Below, piece by piece: positions 34,865 through 42,137 of a DNA stretch of 64,000 nt. The position numbers were made by a program, and so were the translations under genes. The first letter of the stretch is position 1, and each line of letters begins with the position of its first letter. Source of the stretch: Arthrobacter woluwensis. Lineage in GTDB: Bacteria > Actinomycetota > Actinomycetes > Actinomycetales > Micrococcaceae. The DNA lies in contig NZ_FNSN01000003.1 in assembly GCF_900105345.1 (NCBI RefSeq), forward strand, positions 2,356,001-2,420,000, given 5' to 3'. The notes below the pieces were generated by a model that saw nothing but the letters and a program-made list of their open reading frames with translations, was not told the origin of the DNA and searched no databases.

Positions 34865-35107
34865 TCAGGCCACCGCGGTGGCAGCGGCCTCGAGGCCCGC
34901 GATCTTGTCCGGGCGGAACCCGGACCAGTGGTCGTTGTCCGTGACCACGACGGGGGCCTGCAGGTAGCCCATCTCCTTGAGGCGCTCCAGCGCCTCGGGG
35001 TCCTGGGAGACGTCCACACTCTGGTAGACGATGCCCTTCTTGTCCAGAGCGCGGTAGGTGGCGTTGCACTGGACGCAGGCTGGCTTGGTGTACACCGTAA
35101 CGGTCAT
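34865..35107 (-). CDS. nrdH: Glutaredoxin-like NrdH-redoxin
   Basis: NrdH (80 residues) is a thioredoxin-reductase-driven electron donor to NrdE. It begins MTVTVYTKPACVQCNATYRA with the redox motif CVQC at 11-14, and has APVVVTDNDHWSGFRPDKI near the end, the WSGFRP signature of NrdH. The ATG at 35107 has GGGGAGAGG upstream; a longer in-frame form is rejected for lack of homology. It is the first gene of nrdHIEF, under a putative NrdR box. Confidence 0.96.
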   Translation of the reverse strand: MTVTVYTKPACVQCNATYRALDKKGIVYQSVDVSQDPEALERLKEMGYLQAPVVVTDNDHWSGFRPDKIAGLEAAATAVA

Positions 35108-35240
35108 GTCCCTCTCCCCTTCAGTCTTTGCTTGAACCGCGATCCGGCCCGTGCCGCGTCCCCTTCCGGAACACCTGGATTCCTGCTGTTCCAGCGGAAT
35201 CCTCGGCATGGGACCTCGTGGCCCGATTGCGTATGTCGAT

Positions 35241-35252
35241 ACTACATGTAGT
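35241..35252. promoter_or_regulatory. NrdR box candidate
   Basis: Perfect palindrome ACTACATGTAGT inside ATACTACATGTAGTGC, matching the NrdR consensus acaCwAtATaTwGtgt in its core. It overlaps a possible nrdH -10 (TAGTAT on the minus strand). A second box about 31 bp away is weak at best (around 35269-35284). Confidence 0.6.
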
Positions 35253-35300
35253 GCAACGCCCCGTCTTGCACCCCAAGATGCTGTATTACAAGCATGTCAT

Positions 35301-35376
35301 TCTATCCACCGTTTGTCCACAGCCCAGAGGGTTGATCTTGCCCGGAAATCCGCGATTAACGCCCCCTCGATCCACA
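35301..35376 (+). promoter_or_regulatory. DnaA-box cluster upstream of nrdH
   Basis: TTGTCCACA at 35313-35321 equals the actinobacterial DnaA-box consensus. Related 9-mers are CTATCCACC (about 35302-35310) and CGATCCACA (35368-35376). DnaA control of nrd genes is known in E. coli; here it is inferred from sequence only. Confidence 0.5.
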
Positions 35377-35519
35377 AGCTGTGCATGAGGTTTGGCACAT
35401 TTAATTCACTGCGTGTCGCCCACCCTCGGCGTGTCGCCGGGAGGGCGCCGCGGGCGCCCCGCGTCACCTCCGGCGGAACGCCTAAACTGTCTGGGACGAC
35501 CCCGGAGGAAAGGCCACCC

Positions 35520-36431
35520 GTGATCAATCCAGTCCACCTGCGGACCCTGCTCGCGGTGATCCGGCACGGCTCCTTCGCCTCCGCGGCGCAGCACCTCGGC
35601 TACACCGCGTCCGCCGTCTCCCAGCAGATCTCCGCCCTGGAGCGCGACGCCGGCGTCGAACTCTTCCAGCGCCACGCCCGCAGCATCGTCCCCACGGAAG
35701 CCGCGCAGGCCATGAGCCGGCACGCCACCAAGGTCCTCACCGACATCGAGGCCCTGCTGGCCGCCGCGTCCAAGGCCCAGGACGAGACCCGACAGGAACT
35801 GCGCCTGGGCATCTTCCCCAGCCTTGCGACCTACGTCCTGCCCCGCATCATGAGCAACCCGACCTGGACACGCCTCGGGATCGAGCTGAAGATCTCCGTC
35901 GCCGAGCCCGGCCAGACCATTCAGGGACTGCGCGACGGCGGCGAGCTCGACCTCGCCCTGGTGTACCAAGTGGGGCAGAGCGGCCTGGCCTGGCCCCATT
36001 CCATGCGCCGCCAGTGGATCGGCGACGACGACTTCCGCGTGGTGGTCCCCTCCTCGTGGCGCTTCTCCCCCGGCGCCACCGTCGCGGCCGAGCAGCTCTC
36101 CGGCATGCCATGGATCGTGCACCACCCCGGCACCGCGGACGCCGTGGTGATCGAGCGGCTCTTCGCCAGCTGCGGCCTGCATCCCCGCGTCGTGGCGCAC
36201 AGTGACGACTTCACGGCCAGCGTCGAGCTCGCCGCGGCCGGGCTCGGCGCCGCCCTGGTCCCGGAACTCGCCCTCGGCGACCGGCCGGACGGGATCGCGA
36301 TCCTCGACGTGCCGGAGATCCGCCTGGCCCGCAACGTCTTCGCCCTGCTGCCCGGCGGCAAGGGCGGGCCCCGGGTTGATCTGTTCCTGGAGCTCCTCTC
36401 CGACACGCTGCGGGAAACGCTGCAACGCTGA
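35520..36431 (+). CDS. LysR family transcriptional regulator
   Basis: A 303-residue LysR-type regulator. HTH at residues 1-60: INPVHLRTLLAVIRHGSFAS, AAQHLGYTASAVSQQISALE. The effector domain follows, with LRLGIFPSLATYVLPRIMSN at its start. The GTG at 35520 is chosen because it begins the HTH and has GGAGGA 9 nt upstream; upstream in-frame starts would read through the nrd control region. It is divergent from nrdH but nothing ties it functionally to ribonucleotide reduction. Target and effector are unknown. Confidence 0.9.
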   Translation: MINPVHLRTLLAVIRHGSFASAAQHLGYTASAVSQQISALERDAGVELFQRHARSIVPTEAAQAMSRHATKVLTDIEALLAAASKAQDETRQELRLGIFPSLATYVLPRIMSNPTWTRLGIELKISVAEPGQTIQGLRDGGELDLALVYQVGQSGLAWPHSMRRQWIGDDDFRVVVPSSWRFSPGATVAAEQLSGMPWIVHHPGTADAVVIERLFASCGLHPRVVAHSDDFTASVELAAAGLGAALVPELALGDRPDGIAILDVPEIRLARNVFALLPGGKGGPRVDLFLELLSDTLRETLQR

Positions 36432-36543
36432 CACGCTGCGCCCCGCACGCTCCCCCGGCCCCGGTTCCGGGTCGCGCACGTAACCCGGAAACGCCGAAGC
36501 GGCAAGTCTGGAAAGCGGGGCCGGGCCGGTCTATGTTGAACAC

Positions 36544-37041
36544 ATGAGCACGGTCATCAGCGAGCATTTCGGTGAACTCGAACTCAATCACGGGACGGCG
36601 CACTGCTTCACCACCCGGCACACCGTGCACGGGGTCCCCGTGGAGATCGAGCTCAACTTCGCCGCGCATGAGCGCCCCGACCAGGCCTCCGTGCACAAAG
36701 CCGATTACCGGCTGCACTACCTCCCGGAACTGGTCGACCAGATCAAGGACCTGATCAGCGAGGAACTCGGCCAGGAGGACAGCCAGGTCCAGGAATTCCG
36801 CCACTTCCACTGCAAGGGGCTGGACGAGGAGAAGCGCTGGGCCACCTTCGGCACCACCGACGAGGTGGACGACCAGAGCTTCGTCCGCGCCCTCCGGCTC
36901 GGACACGTCGGGATCTTCCCCGACCAGCCGGAACGCTACTTCGTCCTGGACTTCAGCCTCGGCGAGCACTTCAGTGACGAAGTGCTCGTGGCGACCGCGG
37001 ACGCCGACGGGGTGGTGGACGACGAGATCACCTGGGCGTGA
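36544..37041 (+). CDS. Hypothetical protein (DUF2004-like)
   Basis: A 165-residue acidic soluble protein starting MSTVISEHFGELELNHGTAH. It has two similar-looking halves of strands and helices, and RYFVLDFSLGEHFSDEVLVA near the end. The layout weakly resembles DUF2004 immunity-like proteins, but I am not certain. TATGTT at 36532-36537 lies 6 nt upstream of the ATG: leaderless. The gene ends at a bidirectional terminator against metE. Confidence 0.75.
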   Translation: MSTVISEHFGELELNHGTAHCFTTRHTVHGVPVEIELNFAAHERPDQASVHKADYRLHYLPELVDQIKDLISEELGQEDSQVQEFRHFHCKGLDEEKRWATFGTTDEVDDQSFVRALRLGHVGIFPDQPERYFVLDFSLGEHFSDEVLVATADADGVVDDEITWA

Positions 37042-37050
37042 GCGGACTCC

Positions 37051-37108
37051 CTGACGCACGACGGCGGCGGGCCACCCTTACCGGGCGACCCGCCGCCGTC
37101 GTCGTCAG
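37051..37108. terminator. Bidirectional terminator (ACGACGGCGGC type)
   Basis: 13-bp stem CGACGGCGGCGGG (37059-37071) / CCCGCCGCCGTCG (37089-37101) enclosed by CTGAC/GTCAG. It separates the convergent hypothetical gene and metE. Confidence 0.8.
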
Positions 37109-37135
37109 AGGTTCAGAGGTGTTGCCGATAGAGCG

Positions 37136-39460
37136 TCAGACGCTCGCGCCGATCTCCTCGCGCACCGCCTTAGCGGCCTCCACGAGGTTCCGCAGCGACG
37201 CTTCGGTCTCCTCGTAGCCGCGGGTCTTCAGACCGCAGTCCGGGTTGACCCAGAGCTGGCGGCTCGGCACGTGCTTGACGGCGGTGGAGAGCAGCTCCGT
37301 CACCTCGGCCTCACCGGGCACACGCGGCGAGTGGATGTCGTAGACACCCGGACCGACGCCGCGGCCGAAACCGTGGGACTCGAGATCGTGCACGACCTCC
37401 ATGCGGGAGCGGGCAGCCTCGATCGAGGTGACGTCCGCGTCCAGGCCGTCGATCGCGTCGATGATGACGCCGAATTCGGAGTAGCAGAGGTGCGTGTGGA
37501 TCTGCGTGGCGTCCTGGGCGCCGGCCGTCGCGAGGCGGAAGGAGTCCACGGACCACTTCAGGTAGGCCGGCTGGTCGGCCTTGCGCAGGGGCAGGAGTTC
37601 CCGCAGGGCGGGCTCGTCCACCTGGACCACCTTGATGCCGGCCGCCTCCAGATCGGTGATCTCATCCCGCAGGGCGAGAGCCACCTGGTTGGCGGTCTCC
37701 CCCAGCGGCTGGTCGTCGCGGACGAACGACCACGCGAGGATCGTGACCGGACCCGTGAGCATGCCCTTCATGGGCTTCTCGGTCAGCGACTGGGCGTACT
37801 CGGCCCACGCCACCGTGATGGGCGCGGATCGGGTCACGTCACCCCAGAGGATGGAGGGGCGGGTGCAGCGCGAACCGTAGGACTGGACCCAGCCGTGGAC
37901 GGTGACGTCGAAGCCCTCGAGGTTCTCCGCGAAGTACTGCACCATGTCGTTGCGTTCCGGCTCGCCGTGCACGAGCACGTCGTAGCCCAGCTCCTCCTGG
38001 AGGTCGACCACGCGCTTGATCTCGTCTTTCATGAGCTGCTCGTACTGCGCGTCGTTCAGCTCGCCCTTGATGTTGCGGGCACGGGCGGAGCGGATCTCGG
38101 ACGTCTGCGGGAACGAACCGATGGTGGTGGTGGGCAGGGCGGGCAGCTGCAGCGCGGCCTCCTGGGCGGCCTCACGCACCGCGTAGTCGGAGCGGCTGAA
38201 GTCGGCCGCCGTCAGCGCCGCGGTGCGGGCCCGGACCTCTTCCCGGCGGACGCCTTCGGCGGTGGCCCGCGAGGCGATCACGGCGGAGGCCTCGTCGATG
38301 GCCGCCTGTGCCGCCGCCGGATCCGCCAGGTAGGACGCCAGGGTCTTGACCTCCACGGCCTTCTGATCGGCGAAGGCGAGCCAGGACTTCAGCTGCTCGG
38401 AGAGCTTGGTCTCCTCGGCGACGTCGTGCGGAACATGCTGCGTGGAAGTGGACGTGGACACGGTCACCCGAGCGGCCGAGCCCTTGAGCGCGTCCAGGAC
38501 CGCAGCGGAGGCGGCCAGGTCGTTCCGCCAGATGTTGTGGCCGTCGACCACGCCGGCGACCAGGGTCTTGGAGCCCAGGGCGGCCAGCGCGGCCTCGGAC
38601 GGCACCGCTCCCTTGAAGACGTCCACGTGCAGCGCTTCGATGTTGCTGGCCGCCAGAGCGCCCAGCTGACCGTCGAGCGAGCCGTACGGCGTGGAGACGA
38701 GGATCTGCGGGCGCTCGACGGCGGCGGTGAGGACCTCGTAGGCGCGGGTCACCGCTGCGTCGAGCTGCTCCGCCGGGATGTCCTGGTCGACGACCAGGGC
38801 GGGCTCATCGAGCTGGACCCAGCGGGCACCCGCGGCGGCGAGCTTGCCCAGCAGCTCGACGTAGACGGGCAGGACGTCCTCGAGCCGCGACAGGGGCTGG
38901 AAGCCGGCCGGGGCGTCGTCGGACGCCTTCGACAGCAGCAGGAACGTCACCGGGCCCACGAGGTACGGGCGGGTCTCGATGCCGTTCGCCAGAGCGTACT
39001 GGAACTCCTCGACCACGCGGGAGGAGGTCAGGCGGAAGTCCGTCTCCGGGCCGATCTCCGGGACCAGGTAGTGGTAGTTGGTGTCGAACCACTTCGTCAT
39101 CTCGAGGGGCTGCTGCTCGCGCGAGCCGCGGGCCAGCGTGAAGTAGCCGTCGATGTCCAGGACGCCCTCGTCGGTGAGGAGGTTCCCGAACCGGGCCGGG
39201 ATCGCGCCGAGGTGGGCCGCGGCGTCGAGCACCTGGTCGTAGTAGGAGAAGGTGCCCGGCACGGCGGCCGGCTCGTCCAGGCCGAGCTCCACCAGGCGGC
39301 GGGCGCTGCCCAGTTGGATCTCCTTGGCCGTGGCGTCCAGCGCGGCGGCGTCGATCTTCCCGGCCCAGTAGGCCTCGACGGCCTTCTTGAGCTCGCGACG
39401 GCGGCCGATGCGCGGGTAGCCGAGGAGGCTGGCTGCGGGGAAGGGGGTCTGTGCGGTCAT
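37136..39460 (-). CDS. metE: Cobalamin-independent methionine synthase
   Basis: MetE (774 residues) transfers the methyl group of 5-methyltetrahydropteroyl-glutamate to homocysteine without B12. It has the two-barrel layout: the N-terminal half starts FPAASLLGYPRIGRRRELKK; the C-terminal half begins LPTTTIGSFPQTSEIRSAR. Zinc ligands are visible in HTHLCYSEF (His, Cys) and in NPDCGLKTRGY (Cys) near the end, with the Glu ligand region between. AAAGGACTC precedes the ATG. It lies 90 bp downstream of metF in the same direction, a methyl-supply unit. Confidence 0.97.
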   Translation of the reverse strand: MTAQTPFPAASLLGYPRIGRRRELKKAVEAYWAGKIDAAALDATAKEIQLGSARRLVELGLDEPAAVPGTFSYYDQVLDAAAHLGAIPARFGNLLTDEGVLDIDGYFTLARGSREQQPLEMTKWFDTNYHYLVPEIGPETDFRLTSSRVVEEFQYALANGIETRPYLVGPVTFLLLSKASDDAPAGFQPLSRLEDVLPVYVELLGKLAAAGARWVQLDEPALVVDQDIPAEQLDAAVTRAYEVLTAAVERPQILVSTPYGSLDGQLGALAASNIEALHVDVFKGAVPSEAALAALGSKTLVAGVVDGHNIWRNDLAASAAVLDALKGSAARVTVSTSTSTQHVPHDVAEETKLSEQLKSWLAFADQKAVEVKTLASYLADPAAAQAAIDEASAVIASRATAEGVRREEVRARTAALTAADFSRSDYAVREAAQEAALQLPALPTTTIGSFPQTSEIRSARARNIKGELNDAQYEQLMKDEIKRVVDLQEELGYDVLVHGEPERNDMVQYFAENLEGFDVTVHGWVQSYGSRCTRPSILWGDVTRSAPITVAWAEYAQSLTEKPMKGMLTGPVTILAWSFVRDDQPLGETANQVALALRDEITDLEAAGIKVVQVDEPALRELLPLRKADQPAYLKWSVDSFRLATAGAQDATQIHTHLCYSEFGVIIDAIDGLDADVTSIEAARSRMEVVHDLESHGFGRGVGPGVYDIHSPRVPGEAEVTELLSTAVKHVPSRQLWVNPDCGLKTRGYEETEASLRNLVEAAKAVREEIGASV

Positions 39461-39550
39461 GATGAGTCCTTTGAGTTCGGTGCAGGTTTTCGGGCAGGGG
39501 GCATCCCCTGTGGAGCCGGACGGAGCCGGCGAGGTGAAGAAGGGAAGGCC

Positions 39551-40501
39551 TCAGGAGGCCAGGGCGGCACGCTCGTGGAGCGGGCGGCTGGGGCGCGGCA
39601 GGTTCAGCCGGTCCAGGACATCCAGCGCGTGCCGGTGCTCATTGAAGGTGTAGAGGTGCAGGCCGGGCGCCCCGGAATCCAGGGCCGCATTGGCCAGCTC
39701 CGCGGTGGCGGCCACGCCGATGCGCTGTGCCTCCAGCTCGCTGCCGGCCGTCTCCAGCGCGTGCATCAGCGCCGGATCGGGCGCGACGCCGGACAGCTCG
39801 GAGAGCCTGGTGACGCGCCGGAGGCTGGTCAGAGGCATGACTCCGGGGATGATCGGGATGGTCACTCCCGCCCGGCGGGCACGGACGAGCAGGTCCTCGT
39901 ACTGCCGGGCGTGGAAGAACACCTGGGTGATCGCAAAATCGGCGCCGGAGCGCTGCTTGGCCAGCAGCACCTCCACATCGTGGGCCTCGCTGGGTGACTC
40001 CGGATGACGCGTTGGATAAGCCGCCACGCCGATGGCCACCTTGCCGGCACAGAGCAGGGCCGAACGGCTCTGCTCCACCCGGCGGATGAGCTCCACCAGG
40101 TCCTGGGCGTAGTGCAGGGAACCCTCCGGGAGCGGGGAGCCGTCCCGGGGAAGATCGCCGCGCAAGGCGAGGATCCCCCGCACGCCGTGATCCAGGAGCT
40201 GGGCCACGATCCCGGCGAGTTCCGCCGCCGTGTTCCCCACACAGGTCAGGTGGGCGAGGGGGCGGAGAAGGGTCTCCTCCTGAAGCCGGGCCACGAGGTC
40301 CAGGGCGGTGTCATGGTTGGAGCCGCTCGCCCCATAGGTCACGGACACGTAGTCCGGCGCCGTGGTCTCCAGCTCCCGGATGGTGGCCCAGAGGACTTCC
40401 TCGGCGGCCTGGGAGCGGGGCGGGAACAGTTCGTAGGACAGCGCGACGGGCGTGGTGCCCTGCTGCTGTAAGGGTCGGTCAATGAGGCTGGGTGGGGACA
40501 T
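39551..40501 (-). CDS. metF: Methylenetetrahydrofolate reductase
   Basis: MetF (316 residues) reduces 5,10-methylene- to 5-methyl-tetrahydrofolate with a flavin, feeding MetE. Motifs visible are LSYELFPPRSQAAEE, PDYVSVTYGASGSN, HLTCVGNTAAELAGI, GILALRGDLPRDG, VGVAAYPTRHPES (IGVAAYPTRHPE), and GADFAITQVFFHARQY. The ATG at 40501 is chosen for homology and the GAGGA site about 9 nt upstream; an in-frame extension to 40663 runs through the structured leader. Promoter, palindrome and folded leader upstream suggest regulation by a methionine-related signal. Confidence 0.96.
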   Translation of the reverse strand: MSPPSLIDRPLQQQGTTPVALSYELFPPRSQAAEEVLWATIRELETTAPDYVSVTYGASGSNHDTALDLVARLQEETLLRPLAHLTCVGNTAAELAGIVAQLLDHGVRGILALRGDLPRDGSPLPEGSLHYAQDLVELIRRVEQSRSALLCAGKVAIGVAAYPTRHPESPSEAHDVEVLLAKQRSGADFAITQVFFHARQYEDLLVRARRAGVTIPIIPGVMPLTSLRRVTRLSELSGVAPDPALMHALETAGSELEAQRIGVAATAELANAALDSGAPGLHLYTFNEHRHALDVLDRLNLPRPSRPLHERAALAS

Positions 40502-40535
40502 CTGCAATCCTCGACGTCTGGCGTTATGGATGAGG

Positions 40536-40637
40536 CACGGCGGGCCGGCGCGCATGCTGACGCCTGGCCCGTTGCCGTGTGCAAATGTCAGGCCCACATG
40601 GGGGCACCCACACCCTCCATGAGAGGGTCGCTGACAC
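40536..40637 (-). promoter_or_regulatory. Structured metF 5' leader (candidate RNA element)
   Basis: On the transcript, GTGTCAG (40631-40637) pairs with CTGACAT (40585-40591), closing a junction that holds ACCCTC-TCATG-GAGGGT and a TGGG/CCCA hairpin. Downstream, CACGGC-AA-CGGGCC (40566-40579) pairs with GGCCCGCCGTG (40536-40546). This fills most of a roughly 150-nt leader. It matches no riboswitch class I could confirm; GGGTGCCCC and GTGTCAGCGA recall parts of SAM-IV but the full motif is absent. Confidence 0.5.
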
Positions 40638-40651
40638 GTTACCGCGGTAAC
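40638..40651. promoter_or_regulatory. 14-bp palindrome at metF start site
   Basis: GTTACCGCGGTAAC is a perfect palindrome just downstream of the predicted metF transcription start, a typical repressor operator position. Its core ACCGCGGT recurs upstream of the ROK gene (42126-42141). Confidence 0.6.
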
Positions 40652-40661
40652 TGATGTGTCC

Positions 40662-40691
40662 ACCCTACGAGAGCCGGATCGACTCCGGCAA
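40662..40691 (-). promoter_or_regulatory. metF promoter
   Basis: On the minus strand TTGCCG (40686-40691), 18-bp spacer, TAGGGT (40662-40667). It implies a leader of about 150 nt before the metF ATG. Confidence 0.6.
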
Positions 40692-40731
40692 ACACGTCGT
40701 CGAATTAAGACGCAATCTTACGGAACAGAAA

Positions 40732-40764
40732 GCCGCGGCGCTGAACAATGTTCGGCGCCGCGGC
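40732..40764 (-). terminator. Terminator of the ROK gene
   Basis: Stem GCCGCGGCGC-T-GAAC / GTTC-G-GCGCCGCGGC with a 3-nt loop, followed on the transcript by UUUCUGUUCC. It lies 23 bp after the ROK stop codon and separates it from the metF promoter. Confidence 0.8.
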
Positions 40765-40786
40765 GGTGAAGTTCTGAGGTGGCCTC

Positions 40787-42040
40787 TCAGCCGCCCAGCA
40801 GCAGGCGCTCCGAGCGGGGCGCCAGGGCGTGCTCGAGGACCAGGCACGCCGCGCCGATGGCGCCGACATCCTCGCCCACGCGGCTTCCCACGACCTGCGG
40901 CACGTGGATGTCCCGCGCATCGGCGCCGTGCGCCACCTGCTCCGGGACGCGGTTCAGGTAATACGGTGCGAGTCTCGTCCAGAACGGGCCACCGAACACC
41001 ACGCGGTCCAGGTCCATCGCGTTGGCGATCACGGAGACCGCGCGCGACAGGTGCAACGCCGAACGGTCCAGGATCGCGACCGCGTCTTCATTTCCGCCGT
41101 CGGCCGCATCGCAGAGCTTGTTGAAACGCTCTTGCACGACGACGCCGGAATCGCCTTCCGTGAGCGGCTCCACCAGACCGGCCTTCGCGCCGGCGTCCAC
41201 AAGGACGCGCGGGATGACGGTCGACTTCACGCAGCCGTTGAGCCCGCAATCGCACGGCGGCCCCTCCGGGTCGACCACGATGTGGCCCATCTCCCCCGCA
41301 TTGCCGCTGGCGCCACGGAAGACCTCGTCATTGAGGACCAGTCCGCACCCGATGCCGGTGCCCATGTAGAAGACCCCGAAATTGCTGGAGGCATTGTCGC
41401 CGGCGACCCACGTCTCGGCCACAGCGGCCGCGGTGACGTCCTTGTCCAGGACGACCGGCAGGCCCGTCGCCTTGCTGAGCGCGTCCCGCAGGTGAACTCG
41501 TGTCCAGCCTTCCAGCAGCGGCGGATTGACCACGGTGCCGGCATCCAGGTCGATCGGGCCTGGCGCGGCCACCCCGAGCCCGGTGAGCTTGACAGGATCG
41601 ACCCCGGACTCCTCGATGAGGCGCTGGACTTCGAAGACGATCGCCGCCATGACGGCCGTCGGTTCGCCCGCCTCCGGCGTGTCGATCTTCGAATCCAGAA
41701 CCACCTTGCCGGTCAGATCCAGCACGGAGAAGCTGATGACCGCCGGGTCGACGTGCACTCCCACGGCGTACATGCCCGACGGGTTCAAGCGCAGGATGGT
41801 ACGGGGCTTGCCCGGTCCGACCCCCGCTTTGCCCGCTTCCACGATGAGACCCTGGTCCAGCAGGCGCCGGGAGATGTTGGAGATCGTCTGCGGCGAAAGG
41901 CCCACGAGACCCGCAAGCTCAACCCGGCTCAGACCGTTGGGGGATCGCCGAATGGTGTCGAGGATCACCGTCAGGTTGAAGTCGCCCATCTTGGGTAGGT
42001 TGGTTCCGCGCCGCGAGGCGGGCGTGCGGAGCTCGGTCAC
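40787..42040 (-). CDS. ROK family transcriptional regulator
   Basis: A 417-residue ROK protein. The N-terminal winged HTH has NLTVILDTIRRSPNGLSRVE and LAGLVGLSPQTISNISRRLL. The ROK domain shows GVGVAAPGPIDLDAGTV-type phosphate loop, the kinase-like MGTGIGCGLVLNDEVFRG, GNAGEMGHIVVDPEG and the zinc motif CDCGLNGC. It may sense a sugar or sugar phosphate; with the HTH present it acts as a regulator, not only a kinase. The GTG at 42040 has GGAGA upstream. The gene lies next to metF and a shared ACCGCGGT core near both promoters hints at control of metF. Confidence 0.92.
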   Translation of the reverse strand: MTELRTPASRRGTNLPKMGDFNLTVILDTIRRSPNGLSRVELAGLVGLSPQTISNISRRLLDQGLIVEAGKAGVGPGKPRTILRLNPSGMYAVGVHVDPAVISFSVLDLTGKVVLDSKIDTPEAGEPTAVMAAIVFEVQRLIEESGVDPVKLTGLGVAAPGPIDLDAGTVVNPPLLEGWTRVHLRDALSKATGLPVVLDKDVTAAAVAETWVAGDNASSNFGVFYMGTGIGCGLVLNDEVFRGASGNAGEMGHIVVDPEGPPCDCGLNGCVKSTVIPRVLVDAGAKAGLVEPLTEGDSGVVVQERFNKLCDAADGGNEDAVAILDRSALHLSRAVSVIANAMDLDRVVFGGPFWTRLAPYYLNRVPEQVAHGADARDIHVPQVVGSRVGEDVGAIGAACLVLEHALAPRSERLLLGG

Positions 42041-42137
42041 GCATTCTCCTTCAAGAAAAGTGCAGGGCAACTGGCCTTTGCTCGTAGGCTACCAGCCACG
42101 AGGCCCGGAAACCTGCAACTGACCTGTTTAACCGCGG

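Larger units (their letters stand above)
35108..35519. promoter_or_regulatory. nrdH / LysR divergent control region
   Basis: A 412-bp gap of lower GC content. It holds the nrdH ribosome binding site, a palindromic NrdR-box candidate, a cluster of DnaA-box-like 9-mers, and the GGAGGA site for the LysR gene. No ORF with family resemblance is seen. Confidence 0.7.

Noticed and set aside
40585-40637. SAM-IV riboswitch
   Set aside because: Only fragments (GTGTCAGCGA, GGGTGCCCC) match; the conserved core and pseudoknot elements could not be found, so it is reported as an unnamed structured leader.
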